Below, in pieces: positions 22,641 to 34,500 of a DNA stretch of 64,000 bases; position 1 is the first letter of the stretch, and every line of letters begins with the position of its first letter. The DNA is from Hydrangea macrophylla (taxonomy: Eukaryota > Streptophyta > Magnoliopsida > Cornales > Hydrangeaceae). Position numbers and translations under genes: made by a program. Location of the stretch: the NCBI GenBank assembly GCA_033977485.1, contig CM066983.1, forward strand, positions 104,345,080 to 104,409,079. The letters are read 5' to 3'. Below the pieces are notes generated by a model. The model worked only from the letters and a program-made list of their open reading frames with translations, was not told where the DNA came from and made no database searches.

Positions 22641-24452
22641 GTTCTCCTTACAAGGATGATGGAAATATCGGGACAAGTATCCTTATTACAAAAGATATGC
22701 ATTTTCTGCTATACTGTAAAGTACGAATGATTTTTTGTTTTTTGTTTTGTTTTTTAATGCAATGTTATGACATGCACAAAATATTTACAAAAGTGTTTGA
22801 TACATGAGTTTATAATTTGAGAAACAATGTTTATCAATTAGTGGATATTGTCTGTCTTGTTGCTTGTTGGAACACTAGAAGACAACATATTTTGACTTCA
22901 TGGGCTCAGTGCCCCAGTATTCGCTGAATGCCCAGTCCTTGTCTGTAGCTGCGGTGTCCACGGTTTTGCCATAGTCTTGATTTTTACTCGTGGCATCCTT
23001 TTTAAGGTTTTCACTACGCCCGTCAGACTATCTTGAACTTGACAGTATGAGATGACCCATGTCTTTGAATTGATGCAAAAGTATGATTTAATGAACCCAA
23101 CAAGACTTGTGTCAATTAGAGTAGACTGCTAATGGATTGTATTGTTGGTCAGGGCCATGGATTAAGAAATGAAGGATCGCATGAAGGTTCAAAAATTTAT
23201 TTATTTATTTATTTTTTTTTGGTTTTTGTTTTTGAAAGTGTGAATGGAATGCTTGAGATCACCTTATACTCTATTTTTTCTTTTTGCCTGCCCCAATCTA
23301 GTGTGGGGTAAGTATTGTAGAGTAAAATGCAACTTGGGAAAGAATTACCCCAGTTCGAAGTGAGCACCCAAGTCGGATTGTATTTTGTGGATTTGTTTCC
23401 AGCTTCTAGATTGAGCTCCCTTTTTTCCCTTTTTTTTAGCTTCTTTTCTTTTTCTTTTTTGCATTGCTCCAGTGTGGGGGGTGATCCTTAGGGGGTTTGA
23501 ATTTGAAGAGTTTCATTGTATGGCTCAAGTAGGCTAGCAAGTGGATACTATTGTTTGGATAGCCGAAATGATTGACTCTCATCATTTTGACATAAGCATA
23601 GTTGGATTTTAGGAATCATGTATGTGCAACATTGAAATTTGTGCAATGTTATGAGGAGCAATGCCGCCCTAGTTGGTATTTAATGATGTGTGACACGCCT
23701 TTAGTTGAGGTATTTTGGCCCCTGAGAGTGTACTATCCATATGCTACAACAATGGTAGAGTTGCATGTACTTGTGTTGATGAGCAGTGTCAAATACTGTA
23801 ATGATCAATCATAGATTTGAAACATTTTGGCATGTTCTGTCATGGACTGCGATTACATGGTAATTTTGACACGTGTTGCGTCCAAAAGTCTAATTTTGAT
23901 GTCCAAATTGGCTTCAATAATTTACAAGACAGTCATATCCAATGAATCATGAGATTTTAAAACAAGATGATAATTATTGAATATTGGGGAAAGTTTATTT
24001 TATTTTTAATTTATGCTGTTTTTTTTTTAAAGAAATGTATGTACTTATACAAAGCAGACAATGCATATATTTGGTAGTGGAGAAACTGCCCCTGTATGGC
24101 ATTTTGATGCCTTGTAAAGAGTGATATTTTAGGCAGTGGGTGAAGTATTGGTCTTTCGCGAGAGTACCCAAAGGCTTGTGGTTGTATCGGTGGAGAATCA
24201 GACTGTTGGTAAATGGTATACAAACAGTGCCTGAACTGAATGCCTGAGAACAACACATATGATTGATTACCCATGTATTTACACAATCCTTGACATTATA
24301 TTTTTATTGATGATTTTTTTGTGATACATATAAGAGCAAAAAGAGAACAATAAGAAAACCATTATATTTTCATCAATCCAGTTCATTGGTAAAGCCCCCA
24401 TCTAACAAATGTTCTGAATCACAGGGCGGGCCGAGTTTTCAAGAACATTTTT
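22641..24452. other. Intergenic, no recognisable gene
   Basis: No domain-bearing frame was found. Two phrases of the type 'AGTGTGGGG' at about 23300-23310 and 23471-23480 resemble spacer sequence near the end of some Ty3/gypsy internal regions, so this may be an eroded element. T-rich runs occur at about 23200-23220 and 24012-24028. Confidence 0.35.
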
Positions 24453-24572
24453 CTAGTCTTCGTGGACTTCTTCGTTATCAAGCCATTTGAACAAGAAGTA
24501 AGCTGCAGCCGTAACAGCCATACAAAGAAGAATGCACGCTTCGCAAAGTAAAATTATCTCGCCCAAATCCAT
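24453..24572 (-). CDS. Possible 39-residue single-pass membrane protein
   Basis: An ATG at 24572 opens a frame of 39 residues ending in TAG (24455-24453). The predicted peptide is MDLGEIILLCEACILLCMAV followed by TAAAYFLFKWLDNEEVHED: one hydrophobic segment (about residues 6-29) then an acidic tail, a common layout of small plant membrane proteins. Upstream on the same strand lies a long CT-rich tract (24700-24960), typical of plant promoters or 5' untranslated regions. An upstream frame beginning within 24672-24663 would act as an overlapping uORF. I do not recognise the family. The frame is short enough to be chance, so this is tentative. Confidence 0.35.
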   Translation of the reverse strand: MDLGEIILLCEACILLCMAVTAAAYFLFKWLDNEEVHED

Positions 24573-24699
24573 GTCGCTCTCCAAACTTTTTTTTTATGAG
24601 CACCTGCACGCCTAAAACAAGATCAAACTTCTTGCCTTGGTCGTAATCGCAAGGCACAATGGTGAAAGACAATGACTATAAGTATGATAAGGAGAGAGA

Positions 24700-24960
24700 A
24701 GTGAGGAAACAGAGAGAAAGATGAGGGAGCAAGGAGAGAGAAGGGACGGGATGCAGAAATTAGAGGGGAGCTGCAGTTGAGAAGGAGGAGAAGGAGAAAG
24801 ATAAATGAGGGAAAGATGGGTTTATGCTTTCTTTTCTCTCTCTGTCTCTTCTCCTTTTTCTGTTCTTTTCTTTTCCTTTTTGCCGACAGTTTCTCTCTCC
24901 TCTTCTCCTTTTTCTTTTTCTTTATCTTTATCTTTTTTATTTTTTCTTTTTCGTTTTGGT
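24700..24960. repeat. Polypurine/polypyrimidine region (GA-rich then CT-rich on plus)
   Basis: The plus strand is GA-rich to about 24830, then CT-rich to about 24955. Frames on both strands (K/E/R-rich and F/S-rich) are low-complexity artefacts. It may be the TC-rich leader of the small minus-strand ORF. Confidence 0.6.
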
Positions 24961-25846
24961 TTGAAAAAGTAAGAGTGTATTTGAGAAAGTAGAGCAACCT
25001 ATTGATTTGGCAATGAGACGATTTGGACAGTTGCGAATGCACTAGCACTGGTTGGATTTGATAATGTCAGTGTTCGCAGTATTGACTTGCATGTGCTGCC
25101 ATTGTATCGAATTAGGCCTGAATGAAGGATTAGAAATGATCAAGCATGTCTTTTTTTTTTTTTACTTGGGACACATGTTAGCCTTTGAGCTGGTTCAGAT
25201 TGATGATAGCAAACACAAGTGGATTATGAAAGTGGTGATGAGGGATTAAAATTCTCATTTTAGAAAGTGCACTTATGTTAATTGCAAGAGATAGTATTTC
25301 CACAGCTGATTCTTGAACTGATAGCCCAATGTGAGAGTTCCTTGCATAAGAAGCAGAAATAGTGCTAAGGAAGAATTTTTTTTTAATTAGTAGAGATTAC
25401 AACATGTCTATACATTTGGATGAGCGGGAGGTTAACTGAGTTCTGCCAACATGAGACTTCCTTCCAGAGGTTGAATGCTAACGACGTCCTACGCGCTGTT
25501 CAGCAACCATATAGCTCCTATAGTCCGTTCCATAGAACCTAGTGTTAATGTTCTTTAGGATTTACTTCTGAGAACAATACCATCCCAGGATGCTTACCCT
25601 CCCAGTTTTCCTATAAAACAGTACCCAAAGGTCCAAACCACATTAAGCTGGTGAAGAGACATGCATAGTAAGACATGTAGACTCACTCCCACGCACACTT
25701 GACTACAGGGACTACCTCGAATTTGGACCATGATGTTCATTCCATTTAAAAAAAAAACATAAAAAAACCTTAGTTCTAAGGCTCATACCACCTTTTGAAT
25801 TGTTGACTCTTTATCTCACCCATTAAGCCCAAGAAGGAGCTTTGAG
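24961..25846. other. Intergenic, nothing recognised
   Basis: No supported coding region. It is the 3' flank of the LBD-like locus on the minus strand. Short T and A runs at about 25152-25163 and 25748-25757. Confidence 0.4.
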
Positions 25847-26698
25847 CTAAGTTATCGTTAGTGAAGAAAGAGTAAGGATTAGTGGATGAAGTAGGTGTTT
25901 TTTACGAACTCGCTTGAAGATTTGGGGTAAGATTTGGATATTTTGGGACCTCTGGTTTTTCTGTTTGATACAGGGGATTTTGGGACTTGTTAGATTGCGA
26001 GTGTTGACTAGATCAGACCAGTGGGAACAAGTTAGAATAACAGAGGAGGTGTGGGCAGGACGAGAGACTGGAGAAGTTGTGTTGGAAGTAGCGAGATCCA
26101 ACGGGCTTGGAGAAGTTTGGTGGTTGTCGCTAGATTGTAAGTACTGGATCAGATCAGACCAAGAATAGGTTGTACAAATTTGAGTGGTAGGAGGAATTTG
26201 GGTAGGGTTAGAGACTTCAGAAGAGATTGGAGCAGTTGTGGTGGGAAAAATGAGATTGGAACACTCTTGAAGAATTTCTATATCGCAACCTAGATCATCC
26301 ATGGCGTAGTCGATCCAAGGATCTATATCAGGCTCTTTGGATTGTTTGGGTGATTCCTCTTTTGACTGAGCTTGGAGTTGTGAAATCTGTTTCTTCAGTT
26401 CTAGAACTTGTTATTCGAGGAAAAAGACGTAAGAAACACAACCCAAAACTGGATCTTGAAATCTAGATGTGGCTTCATACATAAGGTAGCTGATAGTTCG
26501 TCGACGGTCTGCCTCGGATACCTTTTCAATAAGGCGTAGAAAGCTTCTACTCTCGAAAAACTCGTGAATGGCCTCATAATCCCTCATACTTCCAGCATAC
26601 TGAAAGTAGGGAGCCAATGGACAGTCAATTTTGCACCATCTTCTATTATACTCACATGCACCACAACGATTTGGGTCAATAATCCTTTTAAAAGTCAT
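25847..26698 (-). pseudogene. LOB-domain (LBD) protein with one in-frame stop
   Basis: LBD proteins are plant-specific DNA-binding transcription factors. From ATG 26698 the frame begins MTFKRIIDPNRCGACEYNRR and shows the LOB zinc motif C-X2-C-X6-C-X3-C (residues 12-26), then LAPYF, a GAS-like region, and YEA...DPVLGCV, the usual end of the LOB domain. An in-frame TAA at 26413-26411 follows FFLE. The same frame then stays open for about 187 more codons, starting QVLELKKQISQLQAQ (coiled-coil-like, as expected right after a LOB domain) and continuing into an S/T/P-rich tail. The domain is diverged from common family members (WCKIDCPLAPYF). Either a recent nonsense mutation, a truncated functional short protein of 95 residues, or a sequencing error would fit. 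No intron is needed. Confidence 0.8.
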
Positions 26699-26960
26699 TT
26701 TGGTATGATTCTCTATTCCTTTTCTCGATCTCTATGGGAAGTTCCTATACATAGCTTGTTTTAGCTTCCTCTTATTCAGATTTGGGTTGTGTGAGATTTT
26801 TTTTTTCTCCTTTTTTTTCGAGAAAAGAGACGAGTTTCTTCCAAGAGGTAGAAGGAAGAGTAGGAGAAGGCGAAAGAGAGGAGGAGAGTGAAACAGAGGG
26901 AGGTTCATCAAAGAGACAGATAATGGGTGAGAAGGACACAGTGATGAATTTGTCAGTTTA
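26699..26960 (-). promoter_or_regulatory. Upstream region of the LBD-like locus
   Basis: On the minus strand this is CT-rich (GA-rich on plus, about 26816-26915), as in many plant leaders. Frames in it are low-complexity. No defined TATA box was assigned. Confidence 0.4.
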
Positions 26961-29900
26961 TTGAATGAGAATTTCAAAATAGTGAGGAAATTCTTAGTTT
27001 TTTAATGACAAATTTCACAAAATAATGGGAATTTATCATTTTTTTGAATTAGAAATTTCCCAACATAGTTAGAATTTATCATATTTTTAAATAAAAAATC
27101 CCCAATAAAGGTTATTTCTCAGTTTTTTTGATTAGAAATTTCATAAAATAATAAAATTTTCTCAGTTTTTACATGCAAAAATATTTAAGTAACATCAATT
27201 ACTCAGTCTATTGACCATAATAACTGTCACGCCCCGACGTAGCATAAATAAGGAAAGCGTTTAATTTCCTTTATGGACCCGTAGGTCGCGACAGTTTGAA
27301 GGATCGATTCCGTCCCAAACGTCAAACAACAAAACATAATAATCAGAGTAAAGCAATCAAGGCTTACAAAAATTTTCTAACTTATTACATCTTATGATAC
27401 GGGGTCAACTAAGGCACAGACCGCCTTAAAATAAAACAGTAACTTAGAGTCTGTTACAGTCATCCTTATAAAATAAAATAGTTCATAACTTAAAACAGAT
27501 AAACTTAAAGCATAAAATAAACAGTTTCTTTATTCCAGATGCAGCCATTCTCAATTAGCATAGTCGTATGATTCCTCCTGATTGTAACCTGAAAAGCCTG
27601 AACACGAATGTCCAGGACGCATCAACGTCGTTAGCTTCAAGAAGCTGGTGAGTATTAAAAACATGACTTTAAATGTAAAACATACCCATTTACCTTTTTG
27701 CAATTTCAAATTAAATCCACAAGTTTATAATTATGATTAAAGAGCTCGTTTAGAAAACAACCACAACATTATTAAAGAGGGTAAATTTACGCAGATGGGA
27801 CCGTGTATGAGAACAATGCACCACACTCATCTTGCCGACTCTTTTCTCTCGACAACCACAGCAACCCTCTACCCTACTCCTGGTATCTTTGAAACACTCA
27901 GATAGCCACACTTTAGCAACGGGGCGCCAGGGAGTGTCCAGTTTGCCTCACACTTTGGTCCGGGGTACCATGGAGTGTCCAATGCCTCACACTTTGAATA
28001 CCCTAACCGCCATGCAAATACCGGGGCAACCCCTCACACAGTATCCAGACTCGAGTTATCAGGGAGTGTCCGTAGGCCACACTTTAGCACTACCATGGGT
28101 GCCAGGGAATGTCCGAGTTCGGCTTCACACACTTTAACGCTTCCATGGGCGTCAGGGAGTGTCCATATTTGCCACCGTCGCATTTCAAAGATACCCTCTC
28201 CACAAACTCAACCACAACCACAATCACAACTACAACCACAACCACAAACCACAACCGCAAACTCAAACTCATACTCTTTCCACACTACCATTACTCTTTT
28301 CCACACAGACTGACACCCACGTGCATGTACCACTGACCCCACATGTATGTCATGAAACTTAAACATGCGGTAATTTACTGAATTATAAATACAACATGCG
28401 TACGGGGCTTGATAAGTCATACTACAATGTTTTAATCATTCAAACATAACCAAATAGAGTTCTGATCAACTAAATTCCCAAACAGAGCCTTAACAGTACT
28501 AAAAAGTTGAACCAAACAGACCTTAAACACAAAACAGGCAAAAACAGAAACTGTCAGAACTCGCGCGCGCGGGCCGCTCGCGCGAAAGGTCGCTCGCGCG
28601 AAAGGTCGCTCGCGCGGGCCGCTCGCGCGATATGCCCAAATTTCTTTTTTTTTTTATTTTTATATATGAACTTTTCTGTCTGCCTGAGAAAGCCAAGGTC
28701 GCGCGCGCGGATCGCTCGCGCGAAGGGGTTCTCGCGCGACCCTCGCTCGCGCGACCAGCCAAATTTTCCTTTATATATAAAATCTCTTACGTCTGCCTGG
28801 AGACGCCTACCTCGCGCGCGCGGGTCACTCGCGCGAAAGGTCGCTCGCGCGGGCCGCTCGTGCGATTCCTCGCGCGCGCGATCGTGGCGCGAGATGAAGC
28901 TGAGGCTTCATCTTCTCCGCAGGAACTGTTCTGTTTCAGAAAACAGGGTCTAAAATTGACCCATTTCAAATCTGTAAGTATGTTTATCATGTTATATATG
29001 GATCTCTTTGTTTTTAAACAAGGATTAAGAATCTATGATTAATTTAACATGAATCAATCTATAACTCTCCAATTTTAGGAAAAACTAACACATGTCCAAA
29101 CTTCATTTTCAATATACTTTGTGGTATGAACAAATTAGACTCTATAACTTCAAACTTGACATGTAGGATGTATAATCTACCATATTCATCTCTAAAAACG
29201 AATTTAGATTAAGGTTTGAAAATCGTGATTTCAAGCTATGAACTTTCATACGTAGGATCAACAATGGTGTATTATCAAACAAGCTATACTAACAGTAAAT
29301 AAGCATATATTACATTCAAAGTGAGTTGATAATACTCACTGATTGATAAGAAAGTGTGTGTGTTGAGAAAGATTCAAGAAATACAAGAGGCCCAATCAAG
29401 CTTGGCTATGGAGTTGTGTAGTTTCTCTCTCCAGAAAATCTCCAAAATATAACTCTCAAGCTCTCTCTTTTCTCTCTGTGTAAGTGAAGTGCAGAATGAG
29501 AATGTGTGTGTGTGTAGTGAACATATATAGAGAGAGCCAATTGGAGAACTTGGGCTCCAAGAATTTTGAACTATACTCAACAAAATGGATTTGTTTTATA
29601 AACTAACTAAAGACTTACAATTACCCAGATTTACATACGTATATTACTCATATATGCAGATTAAACACTGCAATTACCTCCCAAATGAATTGAAAGGTCA
29701 AGATAGACTAGTAGGGGGCAAGTGTTGGTTGTTTGGGAAATTTAGCTTTTAGGCACTACACAACTCTCACAAGTTAAACATTCCCAAACAATGCCTTATC
29801 CAATGATTACTTGCCATAAATGGAAGTAAAGCAAATGTCCAAATCAGTCACTTCCAAAATCTGTGGAAGTTAAACACAACATGGACAGTTTTGAACATAA

Positions 29901-30582
29901 ACTGGTATTTTCGGGGCGCGGTGGTCACCACAAAAATACAGGAATTTCATTTTAACGTAAGAATTGATTTTTCTGGTTTTATAAAAATACTGATTGAGTC
30001 AATAGAAGTTACTTTCACCGTTTTGAAATACAGATTTTGAAATCCATACTGATATTACTAACTTTGTAAAATTACAGTTTGGCCCCCAATAAACTTTAAA
30101 TGTGAATTAGATAAGAAATAGATATTCCAAACAAGTGACTGGAATTAAAGTAAAAGCAGACCATGCTAATTGAATTTAAATATGCCAATGCAAATACACA
30201 TAAATTAAATATGGACATGAATTTTAAATTAAATGGAAATGCAGGTTATTACAATAACTTCTCACTGAATATGATACACTTCCCAATCCAATAAGATCTT
30301 TATTCATTAACTCCAACAATGAGCATTTATCAGTTTTTTGAATGAGAAATTTCCTATTATAGTGAGAATTTCTCAAATTTTTGAATAAAAAAAACTTCAA
30401 TAAAGTGGGTATTTCTCTGTTTTTTTATTATAAATTTCAGGAAATAATGAGAATTTCTCAGTTTTTACGTTTGAAAATATTCATGTAACATCAATTACCC
30501 AGTCTTTTGACAAGAATAACTTCTCAATGAATATGAGGTACTTTCCAATCTAATCAATTTTTATCCTACTCCAACAATCCAT
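26960..30582. repeat. AT-rich tandem duplication of about 260 bp, split by a solo LTR
   Basis: Unit 1 runs about 27025-27224 and resumes at 30254-30320. Unit 2 runs about 30321-30582. Shared markers in order: TTTGAAT.AGAAATTTCC, ATTTCTC.GTTTTTTT, GTAACATCAATTAC.CAGTCT, GA.AATAACTTCTCA.TGAATATGA and TCCAACAAT. Within the units a shorter motif (AGAAATTTC...ATTTCTCAG) also repeats. An eroded partial unit lies at 26955-27024. Confidence 0.72.
27225..30253 (-). mobile_element. Solo LTR, family 1 (Ty3/gypsy-like), 3029 bp
   Basis: It starts TGTCACGCCCCGACGTAGC and ends GCAGGTTATTACA, with a perfect 5-bp duplication ATAAC (27220-27224 and 30254-30258). Its first 65 bp match the reverse complement of the end of the LTRs of the element at 45786-55418, so it is a family-1 LTR in minus orientation. 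It carries subrepeats at about 27900-28180 (CAGGGAGTGTCC / CACACTTT units) and CGCTCGCGCGA arrays at 28558-28640, 28699-28755 and 28811-28890. No gag-pol is present. Frames such as the Arg/Ala-rich ones at 28507-29042 come from the CG arrays. Confidence 0.88.
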
Positions 30583-30798
30583 TCACACACACACACACAA
30601 CCGCAAAGATGATTATGATCTGTATTTTAATGATAATCACAATCCACTAAATAAGTCTGGAAAAATGTATATGATTTGAATTTCAACCAACATATAATGG
30701 TAAGCAAATTAAGGAAATCTCTTGAATTAAGAGAACATTATTCCATTAACGTTAATTTCATTAACTTAAAATATCATATAAATCAATATATATATTAT
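30583..30798. other. Short intergenic AT-rich sequence
   Basis: Contains an (AC)n run at about 30584-30599. Nothing else was recognised. Its last five bases (ATTAT, 30794-30798) are the target duplication of the next element. Confidence 0.6.
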
Positions 30799-32604
30799 TG
30801 TCACACCTTAACCCGCCCCCGCGGGCTAGGACATGTGTAACAAAGCCAACAAGGACTAAACAATCATTTTTTTTAATGTTGCAAAAATAACATTTTAACC
30901 TGATATACCCAGGGGTAAAATAGCTTTTTATCAAACAAAATAATAAAAAGAAGAAAAATAAAGTTTTAAAATTATCGAATGGTACTTGGACAGAGTTCCC
31001 CTATTACAACACCATTCCCCTTGTTAAACAAGAATTGAAATACCAAAATATCATCAAAATACATGGAAATTCTTTCAAAACTTCAATCCACAACTTATGT
31101 TATAAGGATTTAATATTAAACCAAAACATAAACTTATTAAACATTAACAATTAATCTCGAGCTATCCCAAAATCCCCACAGTTCAACGCTTCTCACTGTG
31201 ATGCTCGTCCGAACCTGCGTGGTCATTAGCCACAAAATTGAATAAGCTTTCGCTTATTGAGTACGTGGCACTAATCATGCAATTGGAGTATTTAATGATT
31301 CATAACACCAATTAAAAATTCACAACAATATATGGTCGCAGGCGTGTCAAGTAATCAATCACCATCGTTCTAGACCCCTGATTCTGGGTCATTCTCACTT
31401 TGTCGTCGCTTTAAAAGCGATATCACACACTCTCAAGTGACCGAAGTCAATTCATTGTGGTCCTCACCACCGTCCCCTTTTATCTGAGGATTTCATCATC
31501 ATCCCCCTTTTCTCTGAGGAATGTCGTCCCTTATATATGGGCTAAATAATAGTGATTATCACTTGAGACCCTTTGATCCAAATAAGCACATAAGCAACTC
31601 AACATGGCATTTCAGCATTTTTGGACATGTTAAATAATAATTAATCACATGCTTTTCTACCTAATCACAATTAAGCAATTTAAGCATTCACTAACAAATA
31701 AATAACATTAAATATCCAATTTTGGGATTAGGACACTCACCTCAACGATTAAAACAACAAATTAATAGCCTAAAAGTTGATTCCTAGCAAGACCTAGCTC
31801 AAAGAATATTCCAAATGTGTTGCTACACATATTTTGGTAAATTAAATGTTACCAACCCATTTGGGTCACGAAAAATCTATCGTTTAAATTAAAAATAAAT
31901 TATACCAAAATGTTAGGCTTACCCTCACGAGTCCAAATATGACTTCTATTTTAGGATTGAGTATCGTACAGTGAAGAAACGACGTCACGAAGTCGAACGG
32001 AACCGTAGTCAGTTTTTCCGTCTCTCGGCTAAACTCTTTGCTTCACTATTTGTTTTTTCCCTTTTCTTTTTTTTTTCTTTGTTTTATTTTTTTTAACTTA
32101 ATCGACTAGACACGAGGATATGATATATCTATACCATATTTTCATTTACACTCCCATAAGTTTTTAAAGTCCTGTTATGAAATCCCCTAAACTTTACATT
32201 AACTACCAAATATCTAAGTAGGTATGTGTCTATGTCACGTATGGGTCCCAAAAGTGGTCCCAATTATTTTATGAATTAACTAATTAATCTACTAATTATG
32301 AACCATATTCCAATTTGCCCTTACACAGGTAGCCAAATTGGTACCACAAAAGGTCACGACTAGCAATAAAATATTAAAAGTTATTAAGCAAATATTCATT
32401 TAATCACATATATGCAAATAAATTCAATCTATTCACTTTGGACCTCCCGTGGGTCCTATTTCACATCTATCCAACTGTGCTCTTATCGAAGCACTTGTCA
32501 CATCGGGGTAATGGAACTTACCCAAATATCACATGCAATTAATTATACTAATTAATGCATGAAAAAATAAATATTACTTTCATTTTCTGGGTACGGGTAT
32601 TACA
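30799..32604 (-). repeat. 3' LTR of the family-2 element
   Basis: It begins TGTCACACCTTAACCCGCCC and ends GGGTACGGGTATTACA on the plus strand. It matches 39889-39941 plus 42396-44164 closely, with a 16-nt indel near 31138. Confidence 0.92.
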
Positions 32605-32620
32605 TCTCTTCCTCCCTTTT
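32605..32620 (-). other. Polypurine tract of the family-2 element
   Basis: On the minus strand AAAAGGGAGGAAGAGA lies directly before the 3' LTR, the expected primer for plus-strand DNA synthesis. Confidence 0.75.
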
Positions 32621-32639
32621 AGGAAGTTTGTCCCCAAAC

Positions 32640-34500
32640 TTTTCTTACCTCAAGAGTCAAATAGGTGAGGATATTTCTCTCGGATCTCGTCCTCGCGTTA
32701 CCAAGTTGCCTCCTCTACAGAATGATGACGCCACAACACCATAATTAGAGGAATGACTTTAGTTCTGAGCACCTGATCCTTCCTATCTAGGATTCGAACT
32801 GGATGTTCAACATAAGTCAAGTCTTCTCGAACCATCAACGGTTCCGGAGTGATACGATGACTCGAATCTAATAGACAACGTCGCAACATAGAAATGTGAA
32901 ACACATTATAAACATTAGCCAACTCTTCTGATAATTCCAACCGATATGCAACTGGATCAACTCTATCCAAGATCAGATAAGGCCCTACAAAACCTCGGAC
33001 TTAACTTGCCTCGCTTACCAAATCGTGCGATGATTTTCTCTCGGATAAATCTTTCTCTTAATAGTTTGAAGGCGATACTTTCAAGTAAACATAATCACCT
33101 AGCTCGAATTCCAACGGTCTTCTACCTGTATCCGCGTAGCTTTTGTAACGACTCTGTGCTATTTGAAGCCGTTGTTTAACTAACTTGATTTTGTCGGTAG
33201 TGATTTGCACAATTTCAGGCCCTATAAGTTGCTTTTCCCCAACTTCTGTCCAGCACACTGGTGATCTACATTTTCAACCATACAATGCCTCGTAAGGCGC
33301 CATCCCAATACTCGTCTGGAAGTTATTATTGTAAGAGAATTCCACTAATGGCAAGTGGGTCTCCCAATCTGATTTAAAATCCATAACACAACCTCGAAGC
33401 ATATCTTCCAGAATTTGAATAACTCACTCGGATTGGCCGTCTGTCTGAGGATGAAATGTTGTGCTAGAAGGCAAGGTCGTCCCTATTGCCTTTTGCAAAC
33501 CTTCCCAAAATCTAGACACAAATCGTGTGTCTCGATTTGACACAATTGATACCGGTGCCCCATGTAATCTGACAACTTCTCTGACATAAAGCTCTGCTAA
33601 CTTTGTTGGATCACGAGTCTTGATTGGCAGGAAATGAGTTGATTTAGTCAACCGGTCAACGATCACTAAAATACTATCATTAGACTTAGGAGACCGTGGA
33701 AAACCTGACACAAAGTCCATCATGATGTGCTCTCATTTCCATTCTGGTATCTCCAACGGTTGCAATTCACCGGCAGGTCGTTGATGTTCTAGTTTTACTT
33801 GTTAACAAGTCGTACACTTGGCTACAAACTCAGTAACTTCCTGTTTCATACCACTCCACCAATATACTTCCCGCAAACCTTTATACATCTTGGTGCTACC
33901 CGGATGTACGGAATACCTTGTACTATGAGCTTCTTCCATGATCTTATCTTTCAACTCTTGGATGTTAGGAACACACAATCGATTAACATACCTCAATACA
34001 TTATTCTGAAAACTGAATTCGGCCCTCAGGTAATTCTTTAACTATTTTCTTAAAATTTGGGTCTAAGATTTGATTTATCTTGATTTATTCAATCAAGCTC
34101 GGTTGTGCCATGATAGCTGCCATTAAACCACCCTGGATTATGGGAATTACTTCCAATTCCAGCTGTTCAAATTCTTTTACCAACTTCTCCTGGGCTGTTA
34201 AAGAATAAACCAAATTTTCTGACGACTTCCGACTTAAAGCTTCGGCAACCACGTTAGCTTTACCCAGATGATACTAGATCTTCAAATCATAATCCTTCAT
34301 CAATTCAAGCCATCTTCTCTATCTCATATTCAGCTCTCTCTGGGTAAACAAATATTTCAGACTCTTATGATCGGTGAATATCTCACACGTTTCCCGTACA
34401 AGTAGTGACACCAAATCTTTAACGCAAAGATCATTGCTGCCAATTCTAGATCATGAGTTGGATAATTCTTCTCGTGTGTCCTCAATTGCCTCGAAGCATA
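32640..34500 (-). pseudogene. RNase H end, integrase and chromodomain-like part of family-2 pol, broken
   Basis: From 34500 downward the RNase H resumes after the solo LTR insertion ([15 protein letters not shown]). The integrase zinc-binding segment lies in 33996-33802 (HPGSTKMYKGL, WWSGM, C-X2-C at the end). The integrase core is in 33723-33424 (MDFVSGFPRS, VSNRDTRF with Asn in place of the usual Asp before RD, FHPQTDGQSE). The GPY-like and chromodomain-like tail is in 33258-33058 and 32970-32698 (YNVFHISMLRRCLLD, HPVRILDRKDQVLR). Several stops and shifts separate the pieces, so no functional product is expected. Confidence 0.85.

Noticed and set aside
24623..25048. Lys/Arg-rich and Phe/Ser-rich frames on the two strands
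   Set aside because: They are low-complexity translations of the polypurine/polypyrimidine tract.
28507..29042. Arg/Ala-rich frames of 136-148 codons
   Set aside because: They translate the CGCTCGCGCGA array of a solo LTR. The same kind of frame appears in both LTRs at 46741-47170 and 53916-54345.
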